DNA of 64,000 bases from contig NZ_VUJW01000001.1 of NCBI RefSeq assembly GCF_008373765.1, forward strand, positions 310,189-374,188, written 5' to 3'. The translations under genes and the position numbers were made by a program. Under the pieces are notes generated by a model, which made no database searches, was not told the DNA's origin, and saw nothing but the letters and a program-made list of their open reading frames with translations. The stretch is from Nocardioides antri. Its GTDB lineage: Bacteria > Actinomycetota > Actinomycetes > Propionibacteriales > Nocardioidaceae. Below, piece by piece: positions 50,781 to 59,920 of the stretch (position 1 is its first letter; each line of letters opens with the position of its first letter).

Positions 50781-51666
50781 GAGCCTGCTCGAGATCGCCG
50801 ACGAGCTCTACGCTCTGCCACCGGGCGAGTTCACGGCAGCCCGCGACGCGAAGGCGAAGGAGCTCAAGGGCACCGACCTCGCGGCCCCGGTCAAGGCACT
50901 GAAGAAGCCGGGCATCGCGGCCTGGGTCGTCAACCTGCTCGTGCGCCGCGAGACCGGCCAGGTCGACCAGCTGCTCAACGTCGGCGCGGCGCTCCGCGAG
51001 GCGCAGGCGGCGATGTCGGCCGGTGAGCTGCGGACGCTGACGAAGCAGCGGCGACAGGTCACCGCCGCAGTCACCCAGCAGGCCCGGCACCTGGCGGCCG
51101 AGGCCGGCCACAAGGTCACCCAGTCGGTCGCCGACCAGGTGGAGGCCACACTCACGGCCGCGATGGCCGACGCCGAGTGCGGCCAGGCGGTCCGCAGCGG
51201 ACTGCTGGTGGCGCCCCTGCAGAGCAACGGGGTGGACCCGGTCGGCGAGGCCGCCCTCGCGGCGGCTCTCGCGGTGCCGGAGGCCCTCGGGTTCAGCGCC
51301 ACGGCGCGGGAGGCCCCGGAGCCCCGGCCACCGGACCTGCGGGTGGTGCCCGACCCGGACGCTGCGGGCAAGGCGAGGCGAGCAGCCGAGGAGCGGCGCG
51401 ACCAGGCCGCGGCGGCGTACGACGAGGCGCAGGCCGCCCATGCGGAGGCCGCGGCCGACGTGGACCGCCTGTCCGCCCGGTCCCTCCAGCTGCAGGCCGA
51501 GCTCGACGAGCTGCGGCGCAAGGTGGCGGAGCTGGAGTCGGAGCTCGACGAGGTCGACGACGAGCTGGGTGACGCCGAGGACGTCCGCGACGAGGCGTCG
51601 GCCGCCCTGCGCACCGCCACGGCCGAGCGCGACGCCGCTCAGGCCGCCCTCGACAAGCTCAGCTGA
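50773..51666 (+). CDS. Coiled-coil hypothetical protein
   Basis: A 297-residue cytosolic protein. Residues 1-55 are compact (LLEIADELYALPPGEFTAARDAKAKELKG), the middle is Ala-rich helical, and the C-terminal third (about 198-297) is a long heptad coiled coil with alternating E, R, L and A (ELRRKVAELESELDEVDDEL). The N-terminal pattern recalls a family of actinobacterial proteins annotated only as hypothetical. It overlaps the response regulator gene by eight bases. It may scaffold or modulate that two-component system, but nothing proves it. Confidence 0.72.
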   Translation: MSESLLEIADELYALPPGEFTAARDAKAKELKGTDLAAPVKALKKPGIAAWVVNLLVRRETGQVDQLLNVGAALREAQAAMSAGELRTLTKQRRQVTAAVTQQARHLAAEAGHKVTQSVADQVEATLTAAMADAECGQAVRSGLLVAPLQSNGVDPVGEAALAAALAVPEALGFSATAREAPEPRPPDLRVVPDPDAAGKARRAAEERRDQAAAAYDEAQAAHAEAAADVDRLSARSLQLQAELDELRRKVAELESELDEVDDELGDAEDVRDEASAALRTATAERDAAQAALDKLS

Positions 51667-52489
51667 TCTCGTCGGTCTCGCCGCGGACGATCGCGAGGAC
51701 CCGCTCGTCGATCCAGGCGAGGTCGGGAGCGACCCGCATCTCGTAGTTCTCGTTGCCGACCCACTCGTGGAAGTCCCGGTGGCCGGCCTCGACGGCGAAC
51801 GTCTCGAGCTCGGCGCGGAGCTCGTCGTCGACCGGCACCCGCTCCTCCTCGTTCGATGCGGTGAGGTAGAGGTCGTTGAGGTCGAGCAGGCGCGCGAGCT
51901 CGTCGATCGGGGTGGGGTGGTCGTCGACGCGCAGGTCCACGGCGACGTCGTCGCCGCCGGCGTACCCCGCCCCCTCCCGCACCACCAGGATCGCTGCGGA
52001 CTGCCGGCCGCGCTTGTCGCCGCCCGCCGCATCGCCGGCGGCCAGCGCCGCGAGCAGCCGGTCGGCGAGCGGTGCCTCGGGGTCGCTGGCGAGCCAGGCC
52101 TCCTCCATCGCGTCGACCACCTCGGCGCCCGCGAGGCAGTTGCCCTGGATGGCGTAGCCGTCACCGGTCACGCCGCCCGCCCACGGGATGCACTGCTGGC
52201 CGGTGTGGGACGCCGCTCCTCCGTCGAGGTCGACGATGCCGACCTGGCGGTCGGCGCGGCCGTCGTCCTCCTCGAGCAGGCGCTGGAGCGCCACCGAGGC
52301 GGTGGCACCCTCGTCGAGGTGGGCCAGCGCGAGCCCCTTGTAGGCCACGTTGGCGTCGGCCTGGGTGGCGACCGCGCCCACCCCGGCCACCGCGGCCGGC
52401 ACCACCGACCCGACGGCGAGGAACTTCGACGCCACCGCCACTCCCCAGGACTCTCCGTCGGCGGACCTGGCCACGATCGAGAACGTCAT
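51659..52489 (-). CDS. DUF1028 family protein (Ntn-hydrolase-like)
   Basis: A 276-residue protein. The first 215 residues are a DUF1028 domain, with MTFSIVARSADGESWGVAVASKFLAVGSVVP at the N-terminus, QADANVAYKG near 45, QGNCLAGAEVVDAM near 115 and GGDKRGRQSAAILVV near 160. The fold is related to Ntn hydrolases, although self-processing is uncertain. The last 60 residues resemble the peptidoglycan-binding-like extension often fused to it. ATG 52489 follows TACCGT at six nucleotides. It converges on and overlaps the coiled-coil gene by eight bases. Biochemical role unknown. Confidence 0.88.
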   Translation of the reverse strand: MTFSIVARSADGESWGVAVASKFLAVGSVVPAAVAGVGAVATQADANVAYKGLALAHLDEGATASVALQRLLEEDDGRADRQVGIVDLDGGAASHTGQQCIPWAGGVTGDGYAIQGNCLAGAEVVDAMEEAWLASDPEAPLADRLLAALAAGDAAGGDKRGRQSAAILVVREGAGYAGGDDVAVDLRVDDHPTPIDELARLLDLNDLYLTASNEEERVPVDDELRAELETFAVEAGHRDFHEWVGNENYEMRVAPDLAWIDERVLAIVRGETDEIS

Positions 52490-52495
52490 GAGGGA

Positions 52496-52501
52496 ACGGT
52501 A
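52496..52501 (-). promoter_or_regulatory. Leaderless -10 box (TACCGT) of the DUF1028 gene
   Basis: TACCGT on the minus strand ends six nucleotides before the ATG at 52489. It is 20 bp from the opposing TAGGGT box of the phosphofructokinase gene. Confidence 0.6.
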
Positions 52502-52521
52502 GCGACCTGAGCCGCCGGGAG

Positions 52522-52527
52522 TAGGGT
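52522..52527 (+). promoter_or_regulatory. Leaderless -10 box (TAGGGT) of the phosphofructokinase gene
   Basis: TAGGGT ends six nucleotides before the ATG at 52534. Confidence 0.6.
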
Positions 52528-52533
52528 CGACTC

Positions 52534-53562
52534 ATGCGCGTCGGTGTGCTCACGGGAGGGGGCGACTGCCCCGGACTCAACGCGGTGATCCGCGCGGTGG
52601 TGCGGAAGGGGGTGAAGGAGCACGGCTTCGAGTTCGTCGGATTCCGCGACGGCTGGAAGGGACCGCTCGAGGGCATCACGATGCCGCTCGGCATCGCCGA
52701 GTGTCGCGGGATCCTCCCACGCGGCGGCACGATCCTCGGCTCGTCCCGCACCAACCCGTTCAAGGTCGACGACGGGGTGCAGCGGATCAAGGACAACCTC
52801 GCGGTGGAAGGGGTCGACGCCCTGGTCGCGATCGGCGGCGAGGACACCCTCGGCGTCGCCACCAAGCTGGCTGACCTCGGGGTGAACGTCGTCGGCGTCC
52901 CGAAGACGATCGACAACGACCTGTCGGGCACCGACTTCACGTTCGGCTTCGACACCGCGGTCAACATCGCCACCGAGGCGATCGACCGGCTCCACACGAC
53001 CGCCGAGTCGCACCACCGGGTGCTCGTCGTCGAGGTCATGGGCCGGCACGCCGGCTGGATCGCGCTCCACTCGGGCATCGCCGGGGGAGCGAGCATCGTC
53101 CTCATCCCCGAGCAGCCGTTCGACATCGACGAGGTCTGCGCGCTCGTGAAGAAGCGGTTCGAGTCGAGCTTCGCCCCGATCCTGGTCGTCTCCGAGGGCG
53201 CGGTGCCCAAGGACGGCAGCGGGATGACGCTGCAGAGCGGCGAGGTCGACGCGTTCGGCCACGTCCGCCTCGGCGGCATCGGCGACCGCCTCGCCAAGGA
53301 GATCGAACAGCGCACCGGCGCGGAGTCCCGCGCGGTCGTCCTCGGACACGTGCAGCGCGGCGGCACGCCCACGGCGTTCGACCGGTGGCTGGCCACCCGG
53401 TTCGGGCTGGGGGCGATCGGTGCGGTCGCCGACGGGGACTTCGGCGTCATGGTCGCCCTCCGCGGCAAGGACATCGTCCGGGTGCCGCTCATCGAGGGCA
53501 CGGGCGAGCTGAAGGTCGTGAGCCCGGAGGAGTACGCCGAGGCGCAGGTCTTCTTCGGCTAG
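52534..53562 (+). CDS. 6-phosphofructokinase, predicted pyrophosphate-dependent
   Basis: A 342-residue group III phosphofructokinase. VGVLTGGGDCPGLNAVI binds the phosphoryl donor; the catalytic Asp is in TIDNDLSGTD and substrate residues include EVMGRHAGWIAL. At the positions that set donor preference it has D104 in AIGGEDTLG and K124 in VPKTIDNDL. ATP-using enzymes have Gly104; Asp104 with Lys124 is the PPi-using pattern, as in Amycolatopsis methanolica PFK. The reaction would then be reversible. By synteny it equals Streptomyces pfkA2-like genes. ATG 52534 follows the box TAGGGT. Confidence 0.9.
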   Translation: MRVGVLTGGGDCPGLNAVIRAVVRKGVKEHGFEFVGFRDGWKGPLEGITMPLGIAECRGILPRGGTILGSSRTNPFKVDDGVQRIKDNLAVEGVDALVAIGGEDTLGVATKLADLGVNVVGVPKTIDNDLSGTDFTFGFDTAVNIATEAIDRLHTTAESHHRVLVVEVMGRHAGWIALHSGIAGGASIVLIPEQPFDIDEVCALVKKRFESSFAPILVVSEGAVPKDGSGMTLQSGEVDAFGHVRLGGIGDRLAKEIEQRTGAESRAVVLGHVQRGGTPTAFDRWLATRFGLGAIGAVADGDFGVMVALRGKDIVRVPLIEGTGELKVVSPEEYAEAQVFFG

Positions 53563-53617
53563 GAGACTCCGTCGAACGACGGATGACAGGCGCGGGCAGG
53601 CGGTCCAGACTCGACCC

Positions 53618-54832
53618 GTGCTCGCCCTTCGCGCCTCCCACGCGTTCGACGGTTCCCGGTTCGTCCCCGGCGGAGCGACCGTGCTGGTCGACGGAGCGCG
53701 GATCGTCGGTGTCGAGCCCGGCGACTTCCCCGTGCCCGACGGGTGCGAGGTGACGTCGTACGACGGCACGCTGCTGCCGGGCCTCGTGGACGCGCACGTG
53801 CACCTGGTGTCGGACGGCGGCGTCGGCTCGCTGGAGCGGGTCGGCTCGATGGCGGCCGAGGACATCGACGCGGCGATCACCAGGTCGCTGGCCGCGCAGG
53901 CGGCGCGCGGAGTGACGACTGTCCGGGACCTGGGGGACCGGGACTTCCGCACCCTCGCCTTCCGGGACCGCCGTGCCCCGGGCCAGCCGCGGATCGTGGC
54001 GGCCGGGCCGCCGATCACGGTGCCGGACGGCCACTGCCACTTCCTCGGGTGCACCGCCGCCACGCCCGACGAGCTCCGGCAGGCGGTCGCCGACCACCAC
54101 GACCGTGGCGTCGACGTGATCAAGGTGATGGCCAGCGGCGGCTTCCTCACCCCCGGCACCGACATGTTCGGCGCGCAGTACGAGGTCGACGTGCTCCGCA
54201 CCGTGGTCGACGCCGCCCACGAGCGCGGCCTCGAGGTGCTCGCCCACGCCCACTCCGTCCCCGGCATCGAGGCGGCGGTCGCCGCCGGCGTCGACGGCAT
54301 CGAGCACTTCACCGGGTTCTGCGAGCAGGGCTCGGTGCTCACCGACGACCTGCTCGACCGGGTCGCGGCCGCCGGTATCGCCGTCGATCCCACGATGGGC
54401 AACGACTTCTCGCTGCTTGGCACGCTCCCGCCGCCACCGCCCCAGGTCGCCCAGCTCATGGAGAAGCTCGGGCTCGACATGATGCAGTTCTTCGCGCAGC
54501 GCTACACCGACACCGGCCGGATGCGCGAGCACGGCGTGCGCGTCGTACCCGGTGTCGACGCCGGTGCGATGCCGCTCAAGGCGCACGGCAACGCCTGGCT
54601 CGCCGTCACCGATCTGGTGAAGTGCGGCTACCCGGTCGACGAGGCGCTGGCCGCCGGCACCTCGGGTGCGGCGGACGCGTGCGGCGTCGGCGACGTCACC
54701 GGCCGGCTGGCCGTGGGGTACGACGCCGACCTGCTCGTCGTCGCCGGCGACCTCGCGAGCGACCCGGACGCCCTCGGCCGGCCGCAAACGGTCCTGGTCA
54801 GGGGACATCGGGTCGGGGCACTCGCGCCGTAG
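53618..54832 (+). CDS. Metal-dependent amidohydrolase (imidazolonepropionase-like)
   Basis: A 404-residue hydrolase of the amidohydrolase superfamily. The metal motif is LPGLVDAHVHLVSDGG near residue 55, with a Lys in VDVIKVMASGGF near 172 (candidate carboxylated lysine), His in LAHAHSVPG near 210, IEHFTGFCEQG near 230 and the Asp in VPGVDAGAMP near 315. It belongs to the prolidase/Xaa-Pro-like or imidazolonepropionase-like group, whose substrates vary. GTG 53618 has CAGACT six nucleotides upstream. A permease gene follows 72 nt downstream, suggesting uptake and hydrolysis of an amide or peptide-like compound (inference). Confidence 0.85.
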   Translation: MLALRASHAFDGSRFVPGGATVLVDGARIVGVEPGDFPVPDGCEVTSYDGTLLPGLVDAHVHLVSDGGVGSLERVGSMAAEDIDAAITRSLAAQAARGVTTVRDLGDRDFRTLAFRDRRAPGQPRIVAAGPPITVPDGHCHFLGCTAATPDELRQAVADHHDRGVDVIKVMASGGFLTPGTDMFGAQYEVDVLRTVVDAAHERGLEVLAHAHSVPGIEAAVAAGVDGIEHFTGFCEQGSVLTDDLLDRVAAAGIAVDPTMGNDFSLLGTLPPPPPQVAQLMEKLGLDMMQFFAQRYTDTGRMREHGVRVVPGVDAGAMPLKAHGNAWLAVTDLVKCGYPVDEALAAGTSGAADACGVGDVTGRLAVGYDADLLVVAGDLASDPDALGRPQTVLVRGHRVGALAP

Positions 54833-54834
54833 AT

Positions 54835-54864
54835 CCTTCCCAAACCGGAAGACCTGCGGGAAGG
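54835..54864. terminator. Inverted repeat between amidohydrolase and permease genes
   Basis: CCTTCCC (54835-54841) pairs with GGGAAGG (54858-54864) around a 16-base loop, directly after the amidohydrolase stop. It may be a weak terminator or attenuator ahead of the permease. Confidence 0.4.
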
Positions 54865-54904
54865 TGGCCTTCTTGGGGCGGACCGACCTTCGGAGGATTC
54901 TCGG

Positions 54905-56395
54905 ATGACGACCTTGTCGACCTCGACGGAAGAAGCGCCGGCCGGCGGTGAGCCGCACGAGCTCAGGCGGGTGATGGGACCCTGGCTCCTCCTGCTGTTC
55001 ATCGTCGGCGACATCCTCGGCGCCGGTGTCTACGCGGTCACCGGGCAGATGGCCGGCTACGTCGGCGGCGTGCTGTGGCTCCCGTTCCTCCTCGCCTTCG
55101 TGGTCGCCATCATGACCGCGTTCTCCTACCTGGAGCTGGTCACGAAGTACCCCGCAGCGGCAGGTGCCGCGCTCTACACGCACAAGGCGTTCGGGATCCA
55201 CTTCCTCACCTTCATCGTGACGTTCGCCGTCGCGTGCTCGGGCATCACCAGCGCCTCGACGTCCTCGGCCACCCTCGCCCAGAACTTCTTCGCCGGACTT
55301 GAGATCAACGGCTGGATGGACCTACCCGGCACCGGGGTCCAGACGGCGGTCGCGATGGGGTTCATCATCCTGCTCGCGCTGATCAACCTGCGCGGTGTGG
55401 GCGAGAGCGTGAAGTTCAACGTGGTGCTGACGGTCGTCGAGATGACCGCGCTGTGCATCGTGATCGGTGTCGGGATCGCCGTGATCGCCCAGGGTGACGC
55501 CGACATGGGCGAGCTGGTGCGGTTCGACGACTACCAGGACCTGGGGCTGCTGTTCGCGGTCACGGCGGCGACCTCGATCGCCTTCTTCGCGATGGTCGGC
55601 TTCGAGGACTCGGTCAACATGGTGGAGGAGACCAAGGAGCCGGAGCGGATCTTCCCGCGCACCATGTTCATCGGTCTCGGCGTGGCTGCCCTGCTGTACG
55701 TCCTGGTCGCCATCTCGGTCGTGAGCGTCCTCTCGGAGTCGCAGCTGGAGAACATCTACAAGTCCGAGGGCGCGGCCCTCGTGGAGGTCGTCCACATCGG
55801 CTCTCCCGACTTCCCGATCGACAAGCTCTTCCCCTTCCTCGCCGTCTTCGCGGTCGCCAACACCGCACTCATCAACATGCTGATGGCGAGCCGGCTCATC
55901 TACGGGATGGCGAAGCAGCGGGTGCTGCCGAAGCAGCTCGGCGGTGTCCTGGCCGGCAGGCGCACCCCGTGGGCGGCGATCCTGGCGTCGACGCTGCTCG
56001 CGCTGCTGCTGATCTGGTATGTCACCAGCGACCCGGACAGCAACATCGTGGCGAACCTCAGCAGCACCACCGCGCTGCTGCTGCTCTGCGTGTTCGCCCT
56101 CGTCAATGTCGCCTGCCTCGTCCTGAAGCGGAAGCGGGCCGACCACGACAAGACGTTCTTCACCGCCCCGATGGCGGTGCCGCCCGTGGCGGCCGTCCTG
56201 TGCCTCTACCTGGCCGGGCCGTGGGTCGACCGCGACCGGATCGTCTACGAGATCGCCGGTGGGCTGATGGTGATCGGCGTCGCGTTGTGGCTCGTGACCT
56301 GGCTGATCAACCTGGTGGCGAACAAGGACGACGAGCCCCCGCGGTTCGCTGACGTCGAGCACATGGACATCGATCCCACGGACGACCCGCGATAG
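54905..56395 (+). CDS. APC-family amino acid permease
   Basis: A 496-residue transporter with twelve predicted membrane helices. The unwound helix 1 motif GDILGAGVYAVTGQMAG near residue 35, the GFEDSVNMVEETKEPERIFP block near 235-255 (helix 6 and the loop to 7) and a basic central loop (MAKQRVLPKQLG) are typical of the amino acid-polyamine-organocation family, cationic or basic amino acid type. Substrate unknown. ATG 54905 follows CGGAGG. It lies 72 nt behind the amidohydrolase gene and may share its function. Confidence 0.9.
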   Translation: MTTLSTSTEEAPAGGEPHELRRVMGPWLLLLFIVGDILGAGVYAVTGQMAGYVGGVLWLPFLLAFVVAIMTAFSYLELVTKYPAAAGAALYTHKAFGIHFLTFIVTFAVACSGITSASTSSATLAQNFFAGLEINGWMDLPGTGVQTAVAMGFIILLALINLRGVGESVKFNVVLTVVEMTALCIVIGVGIAVIAQGDADMGELVRFDDYQDLGLLFAVTAATSIAFFAMVGFEDSVNMVEETKEPERIFPRTMFIGLGVAALLYVLVAISVVSVLSESQLENIYKSEGAALVEVVHIGSPDFPIDKLFPFLAVFAVANTALINMLMASRLIYGMAKQRVLPKQLGGVLAGRRTPWAAILASTLLALLLIWYVTSDPDSNIVANLSSTTALLLLCVFALVNVACLVLKRKRADHDKTFFTAPMAVPPVAAVLCLYLAGPWVDRDRIVYEIAGGLMVIGVALWLVTWLINLVANKDDEPPRFADVEHMDIDPTDDPR

Positions 56396-56417
56396 CGCGT
56401 CGGCGGCGCGGGCGCCG

Positions 56418-56423
56418 TACCCT
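56418..56423 (+). promoter_or_regulatory. Leaderless -10 box (TACCCT) of the DAHP synthase gene
   Basis: TACCCT ends six nucleotides before the GTG at 56430. Confidence 0.6.
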
Positions 56424-56429
56424 TGTGCG

Positions 56430-57782
56430 GTGAGCGAGATCCCGTCCCTCGAGCAGTTGCACGCCCTCGGCGCCGCGCAGCAGCCGACCTACGACGACCC
56501 GGCCGCTGTCGCGGCCGCCGTCGCCCGGCTGCGGACCATGCCGCCGCTGGTGTTCGCGGGTGAGTGCGACGACCTGAAGGCCAAGATCGCCGCGGCGAGC
56601 CGCGGCGAGGCGTTCATCCTCCAGGGCGGCGACTGCGCAGAGACGTTCGTGGGCGCCACGGCCGACAACGTCCGCAACAAGCTCCGGGTGCTCCTGCAGA
56701 TGGCCGTCGTGCTGACGTACGCCGCCTCCGTGCCGGTCGTGAAGGTGGGCCGGCTCGCGGGCCAGTACGCCAAGCCGCGCTCGTCGGACAAGGAGACGCG
56801 CCAGGTCGATGGTGAGAGCGTCACCCTGCCGGCCTACCGCGGCGACGCGGTCAACGGGTTCGACTTCACCCCGGAGTCGCGTCGGCCCGACCCGCAGCGG
56901 CTGCTCGAGGTCTACCACGCGTCGGCCTCGACGCTGAACCTCGTGCGCGCGTTCACCACCGGTGGCTACGCCGACCTGCGCCAGGTGCACACCTGGAACT
57001 CCGAGTTCGTCCGCAACAGCCCCGTGGGCCAGCACTACGAGGCGATGGCCTCCGAGATCGACCGCGCGCTCACGTTCATGCAGGCGATCGGCGCCGGCGA
57101 TCCCGACGAGTTCCACCGGGTCGACTTCTACTCCTCGCACGAGGCGCTGCTGCTCGAGTACGAGCACGCGATGACCCGGATCGACTCGCGCACCGAGAAC
57201 CCCTACAACGTCTCCGGCCACATGGTCTGGATCGGCGAGCGCACGCGTCAGCTCGACGGCGCGCACGTCGAGTACTTCAGCCACATCAGCAACCCGATCG
57301 GGTGCAAGCTCGGCCCGACCGCCACCGCCGACGACGCGCTCGCGCTCGCGGCGAAGCTGAACCCGACCAACGAGCCGGGCCGACTGACCTTCATCACCCG
57401 GTTCGGTGCCGAGCGGATCCGGGACGGCCTCCCGCACCTGGTCGAGAAGGTCACCGCCGAGGGCGTGGACGTCGCCTGGGTCTGCGACGCCATGCACGGC
57501 AACACCTTCGAGACCTCCAACGGCTACAAGACCCGACGGTTCGAGGACGTCCTCGACGAGGTTCAGGGCTTCTTCGACGTGCACCGGGCGCTCGGCACGA
57601 TCCCCGCCGGCATCCTGGTCGAGAACACCGGCGACGACGTCACCGAGATCATCGGCGGCGGCGAGGAGCTGGACGAGCTCGGCCTCGCCCATCGCTACGA
57701 GTCGGTCGTGGACCCGCGCCTCAACCGGGTGCAGTCCCTCGAGCTCGCGTTCCTCGTCGCGGAGATGCTGCGTCGGGCCTGA
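56430..57782 (+). CDS. aroG: Class II 3-deoxy-7-phosphoheptulonate (DAHP) synthase
   Basis: Condenses phosphoenolpyruvate with erythrose 4-phosphate, the first shikimate step. The 450-residue product is a class II (plant-type) enzyme. ILQGGDCAETF near residue 63 includes the metal-binding Cys; RLAGQYAKPRS near 108, YRGDAVNGFDF near 135, HMVWIGERTRQLDG near 265, FSHISNPIGCKLGPTA near 285 and CDAMHGNTFE near 350 (metal His) follow. This is the only aro gene in the window; Rv2178c is syntenic. A short N-terminal extension may take part in allosteric control. GTG 56430 is selected by TACCCT. Confidence 0.95.
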   Translation: MSEIPSLEQLHALGAAQQPTYDDPAAVAAAVARLRTMPPLVFAGECDDLKAKIAAASRGEAFILQGGDCAETFVGATADNVRNKLRVLLQMAVVLTYAASVPVVKVGRLAGQYAKPRSSDKETRQVDGESVTLPAYRGDAVNGFDFTPESRRPDPQRLLEVYHASASTLNLVRAFTTGGYADLRQVHTWNSEFVRNSPVGQHYEAMASEIDRALTFMQAIGAGDPDEFHRVDFYSSHEALLLEYEHAMTRIDSRTENPYNVSGHMVWIGERTRQLDGAHVEYFSHISNPIGCKLGPTATADDALALAAKLNPTNEPGRLTFITRFGAERIRDGLPHLVEKVTAEGVDVAWVCDAMHGNTFETSNGYKTRRFEDVLDEVQGFFDVHRALGTIPAGILVENTGDDVTEIIGGGEELDELGLAHRYESVVDPRLNRVQSLELAFLVAEMLRRA

Positions 57783-57791
57783 CCGCGGGCC

Positions 57792-57797
57792 TACGCT
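57792..57797 (+). promoter_or_regulatory. -10 box (TACGCT) for the uORF and threonine aldolase
   Basis: TACGCT ends six nucleotides before the ATG at 57804, the usual leaderless spacing of this genome, pointing to a 13-codon ORF rather than to the aldolase start 38 nt further on. Confidence 0.6.
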
Positions 57798-57803
57798 GAC
57801 CTG

Positions 57804-57841
57804 ATGCGCCCCAGCTCGCCGGTCCGTCCCCGTCAGCTCTC

Positions 57842-57845
<4 letters not shown>
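57804..57845 (+). CDS. 13-codon leaderless upstream ORF ([13 protein letters not shown])
   Basis: A short ORF of 13 codons begins exactly six nucleotides after the TACGCT box and ends with a TGA that overlaps the GTG start of the threonine aldolase gene (GTGA at 57842-57845). The peptide is rich in Pro, Arg and Ser. The aldolase start has no Shine-Dalgarno, so ribosomes that finish the small ORF are the most likely source of aldolase translation. It could be a pure coupling device or respond to ribosome slowing at the Pro/Arg codons. Confidence 0.6.
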
Positions 57846-58834
<989 letters not shown>

Positions 58835-58867
58835 CCCGGCGGTGCTCGAGGCGCGCCGGGTTCGGGA

Positions 58868-59839
58868 TCAGCGCCAGTCGTCGATGAGCCAGGTGCCAGG
58901 GCGGCTGTAGCCCTCGTCGTCGGCCCGGTGCATGGTCACTCCGACCAGTGGTCCCGCCCGGTACCCGCGCGCCAGGACTGCGGCGTAGGCCTCGTGGCGC
59001 CCGGCGTTCGTCCCCAGCTCGACGTGATCTGCGTGGTGGTCGACCGCCAGCGCTTCGCACGCGTCGAGGAGCGTCCCGAAGCGCCGCTCAGCACCTGGTC
59101 CCGGCCGGGCCAACCCGAACTTGACGTAGCACCCTCGGCTGCCGGCCTCCGTGCCGGCGCCCAGATGACACACGGCCATGCCCGCCAGGCCTGCCGCGTC
59201 GTCCAGGAGGACGACCTCGCCGAGGTCCTGGCTCTCCACGGCGCGGATCTCGCGCTCGAGGTCGAGGCCCTCGTACGCCGTGGCGGTCAGATCCCGGCAC
59301 GCGTCGAGGGCTCGGACCCGCTCGGCAGGCGGGAGCTCGGTGTAGCGGATGGCCTGGGATGACTGCTGCCCGGCTACCGCCGGCTTGGCCATCACCGGGG
59401 TCAGGAACCGGGGCCAGAACCCGAACTTCTGGTAGAGCCCGAGGTGCCTGGCGCTGTGGGCAAAGGTGAAGAGCCCCGCGTGTGCCGTGCCCCAGCGTTC
59501 GAACATCGCGACGGTGGCCTCCACCAGGCGGCTGGCGATGCCCTGGTCCCACAGCTCCGGGCGCACCGAGAGGGGACCGAAGAAGCCCACGCTTCCCCAG
59601 CTGGTGACGAGGTTCGTCCCCACCAGCTGTCCGTCGCGTTCGGCGGCCAACGCGGCGTCGGGATCGGCCAGCCAGCGGGTCCGGACATAGTCCTTGTCCC
59701 CGAACAGTGAGGACACGCCGGTGAACGTGTCGAACGCCGAGCGCAAGATGACATCGGCGAGGGAAAGGTCGCTCTCGCGCAGCTCGCGCACGATGAGGTC
59801 CGCCCGCTCGGCCGCCTCCAGGGTCCCGGTCTCGGTCAT
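58868..59839 (-). CDS. GNAT-family N-acetyltransferase, two-domain
   Basis: A 323-residue protein. Residues 20-150 form a GNAT domain with LVGTNLVTSWGSVGFFGPLSVRPELWDQGIASRLVEATV, containing the acetyl-CoA loop RPELWDQGIASRL; residues about 200-300 look like a second, weaker GNAT copy (GLARPGPGAERRFGTLLDACEAL). The ATG at 59839 is preferred because AAGGAG lies at proper distance, while the GTG at 59845 would be too close to it. It lies behind the large LuxR regulator on the same strand, 81 nt after its stop, and may be its target. Substrate unknown. Confidence 0.8.
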   Translation of the reverse strand: MTETGTLEAAERADLIVRELRESDLSLADVILRSAFDTFTGVSSLFGDKDYVRTRWLADPDAALAAERDGQLVGTNLVTSWGSVGFFGPLSVRPELWDQGIASRLVEATVAMFERWGTAHAGLFTFAHSARHLGLYQKFGFWPRFLTPVMAKPAVAGQQSSQAIRYTELPPAERVRALDACRDLTATAYEGLDLEREIRAVESQDLGEVVLLDDAAGLAGMAVCHLGAGTEAGSRGCYVKFGLARPGPGAERRFGTLLDACEALAVDHHADHVELGTNAGRHEAYAAVLARGYRAGPLVGVTMHRADDEGYSRPGTWLIDDWR

Positions 59840-59920
59840 GGCCACTCCTTCGACGAATCGGTGTGGCCATGATTGGCGTCGTGCCCGCGCACCGGCATCG
59901 GGCAGGGCCCCATCTTTAGG

